The notes beneath the pieces are model-generated. The model was not told the origin of the DNA. It ran no database searches and saw nothing but the letters and a program-made list of their open reading frames with translations. The translations under genes were made by a program, and so were the position numbers. This document shows, piece after piece, positions 19,949 to 32,128 of a stretch of DNA of 64,000 bases. Position 1 is the stretch's first letter. Every line of letters begins with the position of its first letter. Source of the stretch: Simmondsia chinensis (lineage: Eukaryota > Streptophyta > Magnoliopsida > Caryophyllales > Simmondsiaceae); assembly GCA_018398585.1 (NCBI GenBank), contig JAGTTD010000007.1, forward strand, positions 9,389,320 to 9,453,319. Reading direction: 5' to 3'.

Positions 19949-20549
19949 AATCTGAAGGTGGAGCAGTAACATGAAGATTGTGCTTGTGATATTGAAAGAG
20001 ATTGGCCTCGAAGCCTTTGAGAACCTTTTCACGCACATAGTGGAAGTCAACATCAACATGTTTGCTATGGTAGTTGGAAACAGGGTTACCAATAAGATAT
20101 GAGGCAGAAATTTTGTCCCAGTAGATGATAACCGGGCCTGAGTGTTTGAGGCCTATGTTGCATACGAGATACCGAACCCAGTCAACTTCAGCTGTAGCCT
20201 GAGCAATGGCATAGTACTTAGACTTTGTGGATGATTTGGAGACAGTGGCTTGTTTCTTGGAGCGCCATGAGATGAGAGTGGATTCGAGAAATAGGGCTTA
20301 GCCTATGGTGGAACGTCGAGTGTCTGTGCAGCCTCCCTAATTAGTATAAGCATAGACTACAATAGATGTGCAAGCACCAGGAAGGATCGTTAACCCATGG
20401 TTAGGGGTGCTTTTGAGGTATTTGAGGATCTACTTCACAACCTGCCCGTGACTTGTCCTAGGAGCATGCATAAACTAAGAGACAAGGTTAACAGCATAAC
20501 ATAAATCGGTACGAGTCATGGTAAGATATTGGACTATGCCAACTGCACT
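19949..20549 (-). pseudogene. Element C RNase H (broken)
   Basis: The minus strand encodes copia RNase H pieces, for example SKHVDVDFHYVREKVL near 20060 and the upstream ISWRSKKQATVSKSS-type motif near 20260. Two or more frame changes and stops occur. The ORF end lies directly at the polypurine tract, as is usual. Confidence 0.7.
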
Positions 20550-21496
20550 TCAATACTCAGTAGGGTTTGGTAAAGTGTCACCATCAGTCAAAGACAGATG
20601 GGCACGAGCCAGGAGAGGAGTTTTGATGGGTTTGACATCTTGCATGTTGTGTTGGTGAAGGAGCTCTATGGTGTATCGATGTTGTGATGGAAACAGGCTA
20701 GACTTTGTTTGACGAGCCCCGATGCCTAAGAAGTAATAAAGGGGACCGAGGTCTTTCATTACGAATTGTGTAGAGAGGGCATGAATGAGGGTATCAAGGG
20801 AGTGGGGGTTTGATCCAGTGAGAATTATGCCATCAACATAAAGTAGTAGGAAAATAGTCTCTTTGGCATTTCGGAAGAGAAAAAAGGGAGAGGTCAGCTC
20901 GACAACAGGTAAAACCAAGGCTGTAAAGGAATGCACTAAAGCGGTGGAACTGAGCCCGAGGGGATTTTTTAAGTCCATAGAGTTCCTTTCAAAGCCTACA
21001 GACATGGTCAGGGAACTTAGGATGAACAAAACCCTTAGGTTGCTTCACATACACTTCTTCCTTAAGGTGGCCACGTAGGAAAGCATTTTTAACATCAAGT
21101 TGTTTAGTGAGATAGTTGTTTGTGATAGCGAGAGTAAGAATAAAGCATATGGTGAATGGTTTGACAACTGCGCTAAAGGTCTCTTTGAAGTCAATGCCTT
21201 CACGTTGGTGAAAGCCTTGAGCAACAAGGCGAGCTTTAAAGCGATCAATACATCATCTGCTTTATACTTAACTCAATATTTCCAAGTACTTCCTACAATG
21301 TTATGATTTGGTTTGGGGGGACCAGATCCAAAGTTTTGTTTTGAATTAAAGCGTTGAATTCATCCGCCATAGCCTCTTGCCATTTTGGATTTTTAACTGC
21401 CTGAGAATAACATGTGGGTTCTTGTATTACTGTTATTAAGGAAAGGGATAGGGGATATTGTGTTTTTAGAATACCATCTTTGTGTCGAGTACGCAT
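20550..21496 (-). pseudogene. Element C reverse transcriptase (broken)
   Basis: The frame 21496-21293 holds the RT entry motif (NPKWQEAMADEFNALIQNKT). After a degraded stretch, 21029-20550 holds FLLLYVDGIILTGSNP, where the catalytic YVDD box has become YVDG, and FVMKDLGPLYYFLGI. Stops separate the pieces. Loss of the second Asp of the palm box would abolish catalysis even without the frame breaks. Confidence 0.8.
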
Positions 21497-21499
21497 TGG

Positions 21500-22041
21500 G
21501 TGAAGTTATGTGGTTCGGACGGGTTTGGGGGTTCGGGCCGTGTTGGCAGCACAATAGGGGTGGCTGGTGCAGCACGGTGTTCCTCCTCGGTAGGTGAGGG
21601 AGGCATGGTGGGTTCAGGGTTGGGGTTGGGGGTTGCGGTTCAGGCAGCGAAGTGGGGGGACCAGGAGCGGCTACTGGAGCCACTAGTAAGACAGCCAAGG
21701 CATTGAAAGAAGGCCTGGCGGGCTAGATGGGGACTGTTGGGACAATGTTAGCGTCGAGGCAGGGGCAGCAGAGAGTGGTGTCCTAAGTGTTGTAGAATGG
21801 TGGTGCCGGTGGCAAACCATCAGTTATCGCACGTGGTGGGGACAGTTCGTCTGGCCGGGGAGGGGGGGTGTACTAGCAGGATGTGGTACCTGGGCCTGCG
21901 GTTATGACAAGGGGAAAGGGGAAGATCAACTATAGGGGCGGTACTACCTGGGTTTGGAACTCGAGATGGGTTGGCTAGGTCTGGATTTGGAAAGCTAGTT
22001 TCATTAAACCTGACATGTTGATTTATTTAAATTTTCCCAGT
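21500..22041 (-). pseudogene. Element C integrase C-terminal to RT linker
   Basis: A Pro/Ser-rich low-complexity linker on the minus strand, for example 21698-21393. It joins integrase to RT in copia polyproteins and evolves fast. It is GC-richer than the surroundings, and its frames are broken. Confidence 0.5.
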
Positions 22042-22860
22042 TTAGGGGTCAAGACAACGGGAACCCTTATAGTGTGCAGCGTATCCTAAGAAAATGCATG
22101 GTATGGATTGTGGTACCAATTTGTGAAGGGCACGGAGTGTGATGTTGGGGTAACAAGCATACCCAAAAATGCAAAAACTAGAGAAATAGGGACTGCATTG
22201 AAAACATATTTCAAATACGGATGAATTTTTAAGAACGGGGGTGGGGAGGCGATGTATAATAAAGCTTGTAGTATAGGCAACGTCATCCCAGTAAGTGTAA
22301 GGAAGATAAGATTGAATGAGAAGTGTTCGTGCCATTTCTATAATGTGTTGGAGCTTTTGTTATGCCACTCCATTTTGTTGTGGAGTATCAGGATATGAAA
22401 GTCAAAAATGTATGCCGTGTTGACGACATAGGGCATTCATATAACGATGATCGAATTCCCGACTGTCACTTTGAAAAATTTTTATTTTTGTAGAAAATTG
22501 GTTTTCAACAAGTTTCTCAAAATTTTCAAAAATTTCAAAAACCTTGGATTTTTGTTTCATAGCATAGAGCCATGCAAATCGAGTGAAGTCATCAATAAAA
22601 TTAATGTAGTATTTATGACATGAGTTTGACAAAACATGAGATTGCCATACATCTGAGTGAATTAAATGCAAAGGGAAAGAAATTAAATGCGAAACACGCT
22701 GAAAGGGTAGCTGATTAGACTTACCCAAACTGCAATCTTGACAAAAAGTAGTAAAACGGGAACTGGGTATAAGTTTGTGGGAACATAGAACATCTAACAT
22801 GGGTCTTCCTAGATACACTAAGCGGCGATGCCAGAGGTCTCCTAATAGTGTTTGTGCCAT
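22042..22860 (-). pseudogene. Element C integrase (broken)
   Basis: The frame 22860-22402 has LLGDLWHRRLVYLGRP and FCQDCSLGKSNQLPF (HHCC zinc domain), LIHSDVWQSH (first Asp) and YYINFIDDFTRFAWLY. A stop at 22402 is followed by the frame 22335-22042, with the C-terminal core (ARTLLIQSYLPYTYWDD, CIFLGYA). The DDE region around the break is damaged. Confidence 0.8.
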
Positions 22861-23540
22861 GAATCCAATAGAGTGGAGTGAGAAACTGTAAAGTGGGCCA
22901 TCACTGCAAACTCGAAGTAGAGGGTCTCCGTAGCCTTGTCCTTAACACAGAAAAAATCGGAGTCAAATTCAACAGTACATAAACTATCTTGGCAAAGTCT
23001 TTTTATGGATAAAAGATTGTGGGCAAGTTTGGGTACTAACATATTGTTGATGAGTTGAAGTTGACGATTTTTAGTGTTTAAAGTTGCAGATCCCACATGC
23101 ATTACAAGTAATAACGCCCCATCCCCAACTTGTACTTATTTATGGCCATGATAGGGAAGCAAGAAATGAAGCAAACCTGAGTTGGGTGTCATGTGATTGG
23201 TTACCCCAGAGTCAGGATACCAACTATAGTCTTGTGATTCATTGATGGACATGACAAAGAAGGAATGAGAAGGATCAGGGTAGGAGAAGTGATCAAACCG
23301 ACATGGACAAGAGACAACATTATGACTGGTTTGATTGTAAATTTGACAGGTTTGAGGCCTAGGCCTAAGGATGCTGTTTGAGTTGTGAGACGAGTTACCA
23401 TGAGGCAAAGTGTGGTGCGGTTGAGGCGGTGGAGAATGAGGTCCTGATTGATGATGTTGTTGTTGTCGTCCACCGTTGCAGCCCCCTCAATTGCCACGGT
23501 GGCCTGTTTTGCATCCTTTATCTCTACCACATCCCCCATG
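22842..23540 (-). pseudogene. Element C zinc knuckle, protease and pre-integrase
   Basis: The minus-strand frame 23408-23136 includes CQIYNQTSHNVVSC, a CCHC knuckle whose second Cys is Tyr, and WYPDSGVTNHMT, the copia protease active-site DSG. The frame 23102-22842 then carries LVPKLAHNLLSIKRLCQD, the usual pre-integrase motif. Frame changes lie between the pieces. Confidence 0.75.
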
Positions 23541-23612
23541 ACCAGAGTTAGACCCTTGAAAACCTACATTTGAAGCGACTAAAGCATGTTGTTAATCAGT
23601 GGAGGGGCGACC

Positions 23613-24437
23613 CTAATATCGGTTTCGGGAGCTTTCCTCATTTAAAAGTTTAGTTTTTCGAAGTGGGTGTTGGTGAGGTATTGCGAGTGAGAGTGGCAAA
23701 CGCGGCATACTAAATTGGGAGCCTGTAAAGGGCATATGTACTAGTTCTCGATTGGCTATTGGTGAGTCTACGGCAGCTAAATCATCGGCAATAGATTTTA
23801 ACTTAGAAAGGTATTGTTCCATTGTTTTGCCATCCTTTTTACGGTTTATTATTTGAGATCACAAGTCAAATTCCTTGGCCAAGGAATGATCTCGAAATAT
23901 TTTGACAAGGGCATCCCACATGGCTTTTAATGTGGCTTGGTGAAAAATATCATTTAGGAGGGATCGGGATAGGGTAGCAGCAATGTAAGATCGAAGACTT
24001 TGGTCAGTTCTGACCCAATTTATGTATTTAGGATTTGGAAAAGAGGAACCATTAGGAGTTGTTGTGTGAGTTGGGGGATAGGGGAATATACTGTCTATGT
24101 AACCCATAAGTTAATGTAAGATTAAAAGCATATAAAATTGCTCTCGCCAAATAGTATAATCTGTAGCATTTTCCAATTTTATTGTTACTATGTTGGAAAT
24201 ACTAGATGAGGAGAGGGAGGTGGAGATGCCCGAGCCAAAAAAAAAATGAGAAAGTTGTGGCCTCGTGGGTGCTAATGAAGTACCGGAGATGGCGACACCA
24301 GTATTGGTTAGGCCATTGAGGATTTGACCCGAGGATATAAAACCGACACGGGGAAGATTGGACATAGCCACGGAGGGGCCAGCCACCTGGAGGTCAATAG
24401 AGGGACCAGCATTAGGAGAGCCGGCCTCAGCCGCCAT
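23613..24437 (-). pseudogene. Element C gag (broken)
   Basis: Minus-strand frames 24437-24111, 24107-23859 and 23822-23613 together form a copia gag: KLENATDYTIWREQFYMLL, SYIAATLSRSLLNDIF, TLKAMWDALVKIFRDHS and MEQYLSKLKSIADDLAA. The order is colinear with the family and single stops or frame changes separate the parts. The N-terminus is low-complexity, as in related elements. Confidence 0.75.
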
Positions 24438-24635
24438 GAGGGAGGCGATGGTTCAGTTGGGGACCAAAGGGGCGGGGGTTAGGGTTTGCTACCATAGTAT
24501 TAAGATTAAAGAAAAAGAGATGAATAAAGTACTAGAAATTGGGGATGAAAAGAAAAGATAATAACCAATCAAAATACTAGTAAATTAACGAATATAAATT
24601 TAGAGAGAGAAGGGAAAAGAGAGAGTCTCCTTTGG

Positions 24636-24651
24636 AGGTTTTGATACCATA
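24636..24651 (-). promoter_or_regulatory. Element C primer-binding site
   Basis: The minus strand reads TATGGTATCAAAACC directly after the LTR ending TCTCA. This is a slightly decayed initiator-Met tRNA site (TGGTATCAGAGC-like). Confidence 0.7.
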
Positions 24652-24846
24652 TGAGAGTGATGCCAAGACTTGTATTTTAATTAAATAATGAATAAGGTAC
24701 AATAGTGGTTCTATATATAGAGCTCTAGAGTGAAGGAAGAAAGCAATCTTTCCTAATTACAAGGTTATTCTCTAGAATCATGGAATATTTTCTAATATCA
24801 TTTAATATCTCTAGAAACATAAAATATTTTGCAATATCCTTTAATG
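24652..24846 (-). repeat. Element C 5' LTR
   Basis: 195 bp, matching 19746-19940 with few differences. It abuts an (AT)n run at 24846-24869. Confidence 0.8.
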
Positions 24847-25101
24847 ATATATATATATATATATATATCAACATATTTATATATATAAATGGTTTAAAAG
24901 TTGCTAAATACTGTAAAATGTGTGGTACATTTGTTAAAAACAAATACACTGCATCCTTGCCCTGATATGATTTATATTGACGAATAACTCCAAATTTTTA
25001 TTAAGTTGTTGTTGCTTTAATAATTTTATACTGAAAATAACATTACCCCTTTTTTTTAGGTAAAGAGATCGCTAGCCACACTATTAAGTGGGATTTTGTC
25101 C

Positions 25102-26744
25102 CATTGTAATTTTAGGGTTGCTTTAAATTTGTTCAAGTTTTGTTTTTTCATCTGGAGCCACTTTAATACTCATTTCTTCTTTCTCTTGGTAAAATCTTAA
25201 AGGCCTAGAGTACGCTTGGAAGGCCGCATGCACGCACAAACCTTGCCCCATCGAGCTGACATGTTGTGCTGTGTTGTGGACTTTTTTTCGACTCAAAGGC
25301 TGTTGGTTTATAGTCATTGCGGTAAAGTAGAAAACATGGGAAACTCCTTTCTTGGTTGTTACTCATAGTTCGAGCTCAAGGGTTGCAAACATAAGCTTGA
25401 GATATGACTGTTGATTAATTCATCCGCCCACATCTTCCATATCTGTTTTTTCCTTAACTAAGTTGAATTCCCTACTCATTTGTGTCCATCCACTCCTTCC
25501 ACATTAAGGACAACATTTTTCACCCTCTGCATTGACTGGAAAAGCACCTTGGAGGGTCGATTGAGATGCATAAAAACACTAAGAAATATCCTCCCTTCTC
25601 TTTTCTCATACTTTCTCGAAAGTTATTCCTCTCCATTACTAAGCAAATTGGGGACCGGGGGAAGGCTCTAGTTGAGATTACACTTTGGTGGTGGGCGTCG
25701 TGTTAACCCTGCAATTCAGAGTGCCAATCGATCTTGTTTGTATCGGTTTGAGTTTTCCTCTTTGATTCTCTTTCAATCTTTTGCTTTATTATCTATGCTT
25801 AAAGAGTTTTTCATTCAAAGACTCTTAAAATAACTAACATGAGGTGAGAAAAATGAAACTCAAACTGACTAATTAAGAGTCCTTGAATGGAAAGATCTCA
25901 TACTGAAAACATTAGACCTCAAACCAGGGTAAACAAAAACATAAGCGAGATAACCTTGAGCATAAATAATAACGCAATATATTGAAAGAAAATCAAACAG
26001 GAAAGATTAAACCAAGGAAATTATTGCACTGTGTCGAGTTCACATTTGCCCTAAATCGTTTATGGCCCCACACAGGTACAAACAAGATCGACTGGCGCTC
26101 TGACTTCCATGGTTAACATGTTGTTCACCACTAAATTTGCTTCTGAATGATGGAATAGAGTATGCCCTAAGCTGCTTAGTGATGGAGAGGAATAGCTTTC
26201 GAGAAAGTATGAGAGAAAAAAAGGAAAGATATTTCCGTAGTGTTTCTATGTATCTCAATCGACCCTACAAGAAGATTTACTTATAACGAAGTTCCACCCA
26301 TTGAATCAATTTCTGGTCAAGGAAAGAGGGCGAAAATTTTGACCCACACTATGGAAGGAAGGGGGGATATGGAGGAGCAAGGACTTTGACTCAATTAAGG
26401 AAAGAGGGCATATGGACGGTTGATTAAGTTAGAATTAATATCTCAAGCTTGATTTTGCAACCCTCGAGCTCGAACTCAAAGTAACAGGCAAGAAAAGGAA
26501 TTCCCCACATTTTCAAGTTTGTCGCAATGACTACAAAATAAACTTTAGGCCGGAAAAAAAACTTCACACCACACCATACCACAACGTGCCGGTCCAACAA
26601 GGTGGGGAGTTTGTGCGTGCGTGTGGCCCACCAACCCAAGTCTAAGCCTATAAGACTATCATGTTAAATTGAATCCCATCTTCAAACTTTTTATATATGA
26701 TAAAAGAACTTGAACAAAATTAAAACACCCCCAAAATTACAATG
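25102..26744. repeat. Large imperfect inverted repeat (1.64 kb hairpin)
   Basis: The left arm (25102-25832) and right arm (25869-26744) are reverse complements of each other almost end to end, with substitutions and indels. Examples are CATTGTAATTTT at both outer ends, GGGTCGATTGAGAT.CAT, CATACTTTCTCGAAAG and ATTCAA.GACTCTTA beside the ~36-nt loop. No long reading frame or known domain is present. It could be a foldback transposon or an inverted duplication able to make a long hairpin RNA. Confidence 0.75.
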
Positions 26745-27400
26745 AGTGAGTTTAAATTGGGTCAACTAGTGATTTTATATTTGTCATGTACATTTAATAT
26801 GATCAAACAATTAAAATTTACGTCAATAAGTTATTTCTAGTATAATATATAGGACTAAATTAAAATAAAATGCCAAATTGATTAAATTTAAAATAAAAAA
26901 TAAGTTAACTAACGAAAATTTAAGTAAATTTCACATAAATACCAAAAAAAAGTACACCCTTGTTTGGACAGTTCAATGAAGACAACGGATGAGAACACAG
27001 GGAAGGCTGGAGAATTTTATTAGTAGCTGAAACTGTCATCAAGTCGAAATAAGGATTTTTTTTAAAATTTTGTACGCCAGTAGATATGAGTTAATTTATA
27101 AAAAAAAATGTTCTACCTTTCATATAGAGTAATAATTATTGAATCAATATAAAATCATAGAGTATAAAATTAATCCGGGCTCTTCACTTATTAGCTTGGA
27201 ATTTTGGAAAATTGTGTTTTTATAATATGTTATCAAATTCTTCTTGAGCAAGAGTTACTGGTTCAATTATTAATATAATTTAAACACAAAGTATGCAGTG
27301 AGTTTGTGCAATATCTATGCTTCAAACCCAATTTGCATTTACATGTGGGACATGTCAGAGTATGAAACTAATTTTGGGTTGGTATACCTTATATTTACAT
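26745..27400. other. AT-rich intergenic DNA
   Basis: I see no gene, repeat end or RNA gene in this stretch. Confidence 0.4.
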
Positions 27401-27539
27401 ATTTTATTTGTCATTCCTGCACCATATTCGGCTTCTACATGTACGTTTTGTTTTAATTTAGGTACATTTAGATTTAGAGTGAAACGGAACAAACAAAAAT
27501 TGAAAAGTGGCTGAATCAGGCGTAATCAACGTATAGTTG

Positions 27540-28965
27540 AAGACTACTTTGAGAAACTTGACCACGTGTGCAAAAGAAGGACCAGCCAGGTTGTAATTTG
27601 GTAACTCAAATAGGTTTCGTAGAGTTTCGGGTACTAAACGATCAATCGCCGCGAAGTGCTGATCGATCAGCGGCTTGCAGTAGGTCGGGGTTTACAGTTG
27701 GGCTGTCGATTGATCGGGAAACTGGGCCGATCAATCGGCTCGATACAGAAGCGAAGCCAACCGGTCACCCGATCGACCATAGTTGGTTGATTGCAAGTTG
27801 GTCGTTAACTACCAACTGCACCTTATCGGTACTTTTTTCATGCGCTGCGGTTATAAATAGAAAGTGGGAGACCTAATTTTTGGGAATCTTTTGCCTTGTC
27901 CTCTTCTCCTCTCTTTCCCGAAGCTGCTACGAGATCCAAGAGGTTCTCAAACGCCAAAGCGTAGGTAGTTGCAGTGTGGAGGGAATCAAAGCAAGGATCA
28001 ACGTCAATATCAATTGTGGGAGTCTTCAATTCCTAGTTTTGTTCGATGTTTCTCTTTTTAAGATTTGAATGATGTATAAAACTTTTATGGAGAAGTAGAA
28101 CCTTTTAGTTTAGAGATAAAGGACGGGTAGCCGTCCATATTCCAAATTTATATTATACTTTTGATAATGGTTTCATTATGTTATTTACGCACCCTTGTGG
28201 GAAATTTATGATTGTTGTTTTGTTTTCTTTGTGTGTGCTTGTAGCCATGTTAAGATATTCTAATTATTAATGTTTGTCTACGAGCTTATAGTCTAGACCA
28301 TAACATAACTAATTTTCACGCGTGGTCAGGGTTGAGGTTGTACCCAATCATAAACACAATCTTTTATACAAATTAATATTTAATTACGAGTGACAGAGGA
28401 ATTTTGTTAGTACCATTGAGATAATCCATGTTACACCTAGGGTGATAAGATGGATCATGCCCTTAGACTAGTTCATTACCATAAGCCCTAACTTAAGTAT
28501 TAATTTAGGTTTAATATTGAATTAGGAGTAAGAAATGAATTAAGTAGTGCTAATGAGATAACCTATGCTATACTTAAGGTGATATGATAAGTTATACCTT
28601 TGGATTAGTTTATTACCCTAAGCCCTAGATTAAATATTAATCCAGGGTTAGTTAGTGCTTTTAGCATAAGCCTCTTAAATAATTGTCATAGTATAATATA
28701 GTGACGAGATACAAGTAAAGATACCCTGAATTCAATTCCTGAACTAACTTTAATTGAATTCACACATTTAGTATACATTTTATTGCTTTCTTTAGTTAAT
28801 TACCCGAACAATCAACAAAAACAAAAAAAATCCAATCACTCGTTAGTAACGAAATTTGATTTAACTCTGATTCCCCGTGGATACGACCCGTATGCCCGAT
28901 TTAGCTTGCGAGTATACGGTTTTATAACACACTTTAAAACAAATCATTGGTCTTTACCTATCAGT
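27540..28965 (+). repeat. LTR-like block (gypsy type suspected)
   Basis: The block contains a TATAAATA box (27852-27859) after a GC-rich, CGATCGATC-rich stretch (27640-27790). It ends in a phrase (about 28872-28905, CCCCGTGGATACGACCCGTA) resembling the end region of plant Athila/Tat-type LTRs. I could not find a second copy, a PBS or a TSD, so the call is weak. Confidence 0.35.
28420..28656. repeat. Diverged tandem duplication, ~137-bp period
   Basis: The unit beginning gataatccatgttacacc (28420) is repeated from gataacctatgctatac (28557) with about 80% visible similarity, including CATAAGCCCTA and TATTAAT..AGG. It is non-coding and lies within the LTR-like block. Confidence 0.65.
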
Positions 28966-29536
28966 TTGAGCATTTGGAAAAATTAGTTCTTTGACAAAAA
29001 TAATTGTCTTTATTTAAATTAAAAGTAAATAAATTTATAGTATACAATTAGATATGCGGGCTCGATCTGGTTACAAGAAAAAATATTTCTTTTATGAAAA
29101 CTTTGTTTTTCACGAAATATTTTTAAGCAAATATTTTTTATTAAAGATTTTTGTTTTCTAACATATAGATTTTTGTATAAATACTTGTTTAAGTTGAGGT
29201 TAACGCAAGACGTATATAATGTGATGTTACAACATCAAACACTTTCTCTATTTTTAAAGAAATTATTTTCTTATTTATTTGAGGAACAATCAAATGTTCC
29301 CAAATAAAGGAAAAAAATTTCCACAAAGTACTGATGGTTATAATGTATGGAACAACATAGTAAAGATTAAACGATTAAATTTTCCGTCTAATCAAACATC
29401 TTTAAATTCAAAAGGTTTTTAGATGTGCTTGATAGTTGAAATCCTCATCCTCTTCCCACTACATCCAAAATATGAAACTCACTGATCCTCCCAGTTGTTA
29501 TCCAATCCCTCCTGCCTATATAAAATTGTCCTAATT
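28966..29536. other. AT-rich intergenic DNA
   Basis: Nothing recognisable apart from poly-A/T tracts. Confidence 0.4.
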
Positions 29537-29939
29537 TGTTAAGGACTCCGCACGTGAGTGTAACAGAATCTCACTTAGGAGTTGTAAGCGAAAAAAGGTC
29601 AATATATAAACCTAGTGAGTTACTCCACTTAATACTAGTTGATTTTAAAATGTAACTTTACTTGGGTTTACACATGAATCTCATGTATGCCAACTCTACG
29701 GGTTGGGTGTAAAGGCCAATGAGATTTAACATGATATCAAAGCGTGGGTGAATCATCCCAAGCTTTTGGTTGATGCATCAAGTCCTTGAAAAAGAAGGGT
29801 ACATTTGACTTTGTTGCATCAAGAGCCTCTACTTAATATCATTTGGTTTTACGATAGAATCTTATTACTTGGACTTTATATGTGAATTTCATATATGCCA
29901 ACTCTACCGTTAGGCGTAAAGGTCCAATAAAATTTAACA
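29537..29939 (+). mobile_element. TRIM retrotransposon with 5-bp TSD
   Basis: The 5' LTR is 29537-29731 (TGTTAAG..TTTAACA). It is followed by a PBS, TGATATCAAAGCG, at 29732-29744. A 5'-shortened second LTR ends at 29939 (about 29825-29939). The exact flanks taatt (29532-29536) and taatt (29940-29944) define the insertion. The interior is under 100 bp and non-coding. It is the same family as the solo LTR at 3293. Confidence 0.75.
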
Positions 29940-29944
29940 TAATT

Positions 29945-31407
29945 CATTTTTTTAATTTCATTTGAGAGATTTTCTACTATTACAGACCCAAAGAGCAAAT
30001 TCTTTTCTTTTCTTTCTTCCTTTTCCTTTCGGTTTCGTAAGAGTCCCTTTCATGGTATCATGCTGATAGCATTGTTTTTAAAGTTTCAAAGTCAAAGGGG
30101 GTTTAATTTAATACACAATCTTGCAGGTGAAGGGATGAATATATCAATCAATTTTTTAATGTTATATGGCTACTTAGCCATGCGTCAACTCTTAATAGCC
30201 TCATCCGTACAACACACGGGACAAGGCTCTTAGTTATCAAATTGATGTCATGGAGATATTAACATACCATAGTTTTTTCTTCATTTTGTTCAGATTGACA
30301 TCACCCAATAGGCTTATTTGAAAGGTAGATATGGGATATTATTAAACTATTAATTAATATTTTTGTGGTTTTCTATGTGATACATTCTTTAAACAAGATG
30401 GATCTGCTGTCAGACAATTAGCCAATCTCACAGTAATTTAGGCCCAGGGAGGCCTCAACCAGAACTGGTTCCCAGGTCTTGTGCACAGCAAAAGAAAGTG
30501 ATTCCGAATGAAAGTACTGACCCGAATTGTGAAATTCCGACCCTACAAGACTAGCGACCCTAGGAAAGCCAAGAGAGATCATGGCCTTACCACTCGGTTC
30601 CCGATGGCCAGTGGGGGATTCGGTATAGCAGCTCACATTGGATCATGAGATTTTTGCATTTCTAAAAACTTGACCTTGCCCCCCCTGTTCGGGCGAGAAA
30701 GCTTTCTAATGAGACAAAAAAAGAGCCTTCAAGGGCAGTGTTAAGGTCATGTGACTTGAGCAGGGTCCACCTCCAAAAGACTATCGGATGCAATTTGTTG
30801 GATTATATTGTGTTTTAGATCAGCTCGTTCGAGTCTAGTTCAAGTCAAATCCAATCAGTAAAGTCTTTTCGGGTTTGTGTCATGTCGAATTTTTGGGCCC
30901 ATCAGTTTAGATATTTTGAACTTTGAGTTAGATTGGGTCAGGTCCAACTCGGGTTAGTTTAATCCAGATTCAAGTCCTCATGGGTTGAGTTTTGGGTCAA
31001 ATTTAGGTGTAGCCAGGTATTACAGTTTCAAGTCCTCATGGATTTCAGTTCCATTGAATATAATATTTTGGGCTTTAAGCTAATGTAGTCAATATGAAAT
31101 TATAATTCCTTACCTCCATCCTCAGGGATTAAAATGTATGATTTCCAGTTAAAATCTAATAATATCAAATTAAACAGTGAAATTGTAATTCTCATTTTAA
31201 TAGGTAAATCAAACATCAAAATTGCAATTCTGCACCTGAATTCTAATCTCAGCCCAATTTCATGCGCCAAATAGGGCCTTATTTCTTTTGTTTACTGTAG
31301 TTCCTTTCCTATTCCATTTACAACCCACACATTCTAGCTTGAATTACAGAGCTCTATGATTCTCAATCGTTTGAATGCCAGGACACCACAAACGTCTACT
31401 GCTGAAG
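29945..31407. other. Unassigned region with a GC-richer block
   Basis: Mostly AT-rich. 30,410-30,650 is GC-richer, contains phrases such as CCCGATGGCCAGTGGGGGAT, and has a 72-codon minus-strand frame that I cannot assign. 30,800-31,010 carries GGGTCGAGT-like, TCGGGTT-rich repeats. I see no gene. Confidence 0.4.
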
Positions 31408-31412
31408 CACTA

Positions 31413-31756
31413 TGTCACAACCTTGTGTTTTTGTAAAATGGTGATCGATTGGAGGATTTTCCCGGTCGATCAGTGTGAACTGACATTTTAGGCGCAAATT
31501 GACTATTTTTTATTTTTTAGCTCATTTTTCTATATTGTTTGTCAAATAATTCCTCAATGTAAGATTTATAAAAGGGAAATTTTCCATTGTAAAGCATTCA
31601 TTTAATTAATTAGTGAAATTATTTTCTCGATTGATTCAACATAATCTTCTCTCTCTCCTTCCAATCTCTTCTTTCTTTCCCCCTAAACTCTCTTCTCTCT
31701 CCCCTTGTCTTTCTCTACTTGCTGAAAATTTAACCTTAACATTGGGGTTCATTACA
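31413..31756 (+). repeat. Element E 5' LTR
   Basis: 344 bp, TGTCACAACC..TTCATTACA, with TATAAAAGGG near 31566 as a likely TATA box and CT-rich DNA downstream. It matches 40204-40546. Confidence 0.8.
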
Positions 31757-31772
31757 TTTGGTATGAGAGCTA
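31757..31772 (+). promoter_or_regulatory. Element E primer-binding site
   Basis: TTTGGTATGAGAGCTA directly after the LTR is an initiator-Met tRNA site with one change. Confidence 0.75.
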
Positions 31773-31902
31773 GCTTTCGATCCATGAAGGCACTAATGGA
31801 ACCCATGAAAAACCTAGTTCCCGCTAGTACTATGGCTGCTGCTGTGGAATCTTTGCCTGAGAAGGTAGAAGATCAACTGGTGGTTCTCTTTCAAAAGGTT
31901 CT
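31763..31902 (+). pseudogene. Element E gag N-terminal part
   Basis: The frame gives MRASFRSMKALMEPMKNLVP and then EDQLVVLFQKVL. It is cut at 31902 by solo LTR F (TSD gttct) and resumes in frame at 39486 with TIGKQLEEIDAKYNQDIKG before a stop. It resembles the N-terminal coiled-coil region of plant LTR-element gag, but I cannot name the family firmly. Confidence 0.55.
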
Positions 31903-32128
31903 TGTTGGGTGGGTAATTTTAATTTCATAAACTAAAATAGCATACAATAATTGTATCTAATGCAGTGGAATCCTGATTTAAAATTCTTTAATTTTAAATA
32001 CATACAAAATTTTGACTCTAATTGCACATAACAATGCATGGCATAGAAGACATACGCATGAAAATAATTAAATACGAATATTAAAGTATAAGTCGAGAAA
32101 TCTCAGCCCTCGTTGTAGACCGAAAGTG

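Larger units (their letters stand above)
19746..24846 (-). mobile_element. Copia element C
   Basis: A minus-strand element with two 195-bp LTRs (19746-19940 and 24652-24846) of clear similarity and an initiator-Met tRNA primer site. The interior carries gag, protease, integrase, RT and RNase H in copia order, all with stops and frameshifts. A 5-bp duplication is not obvious: the left flank is ataag and the right flank atata, at the edge of an (AT)n run. It starts 8 bp from the outer end of element B. Confidence 0.8.

Noticed and set aside
19741..24851. A 5-bp TSD for element C
   Set aside because: The flanks ataag and atata do not match well, and the right side is an (AT)n run where chance similarity is expected.
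27568..27876. 102-codon plus-strand gene
   Set aside because: It reads through a CGATCGATC-rich LTR-like stretch ending at a TATA box, with no domain.
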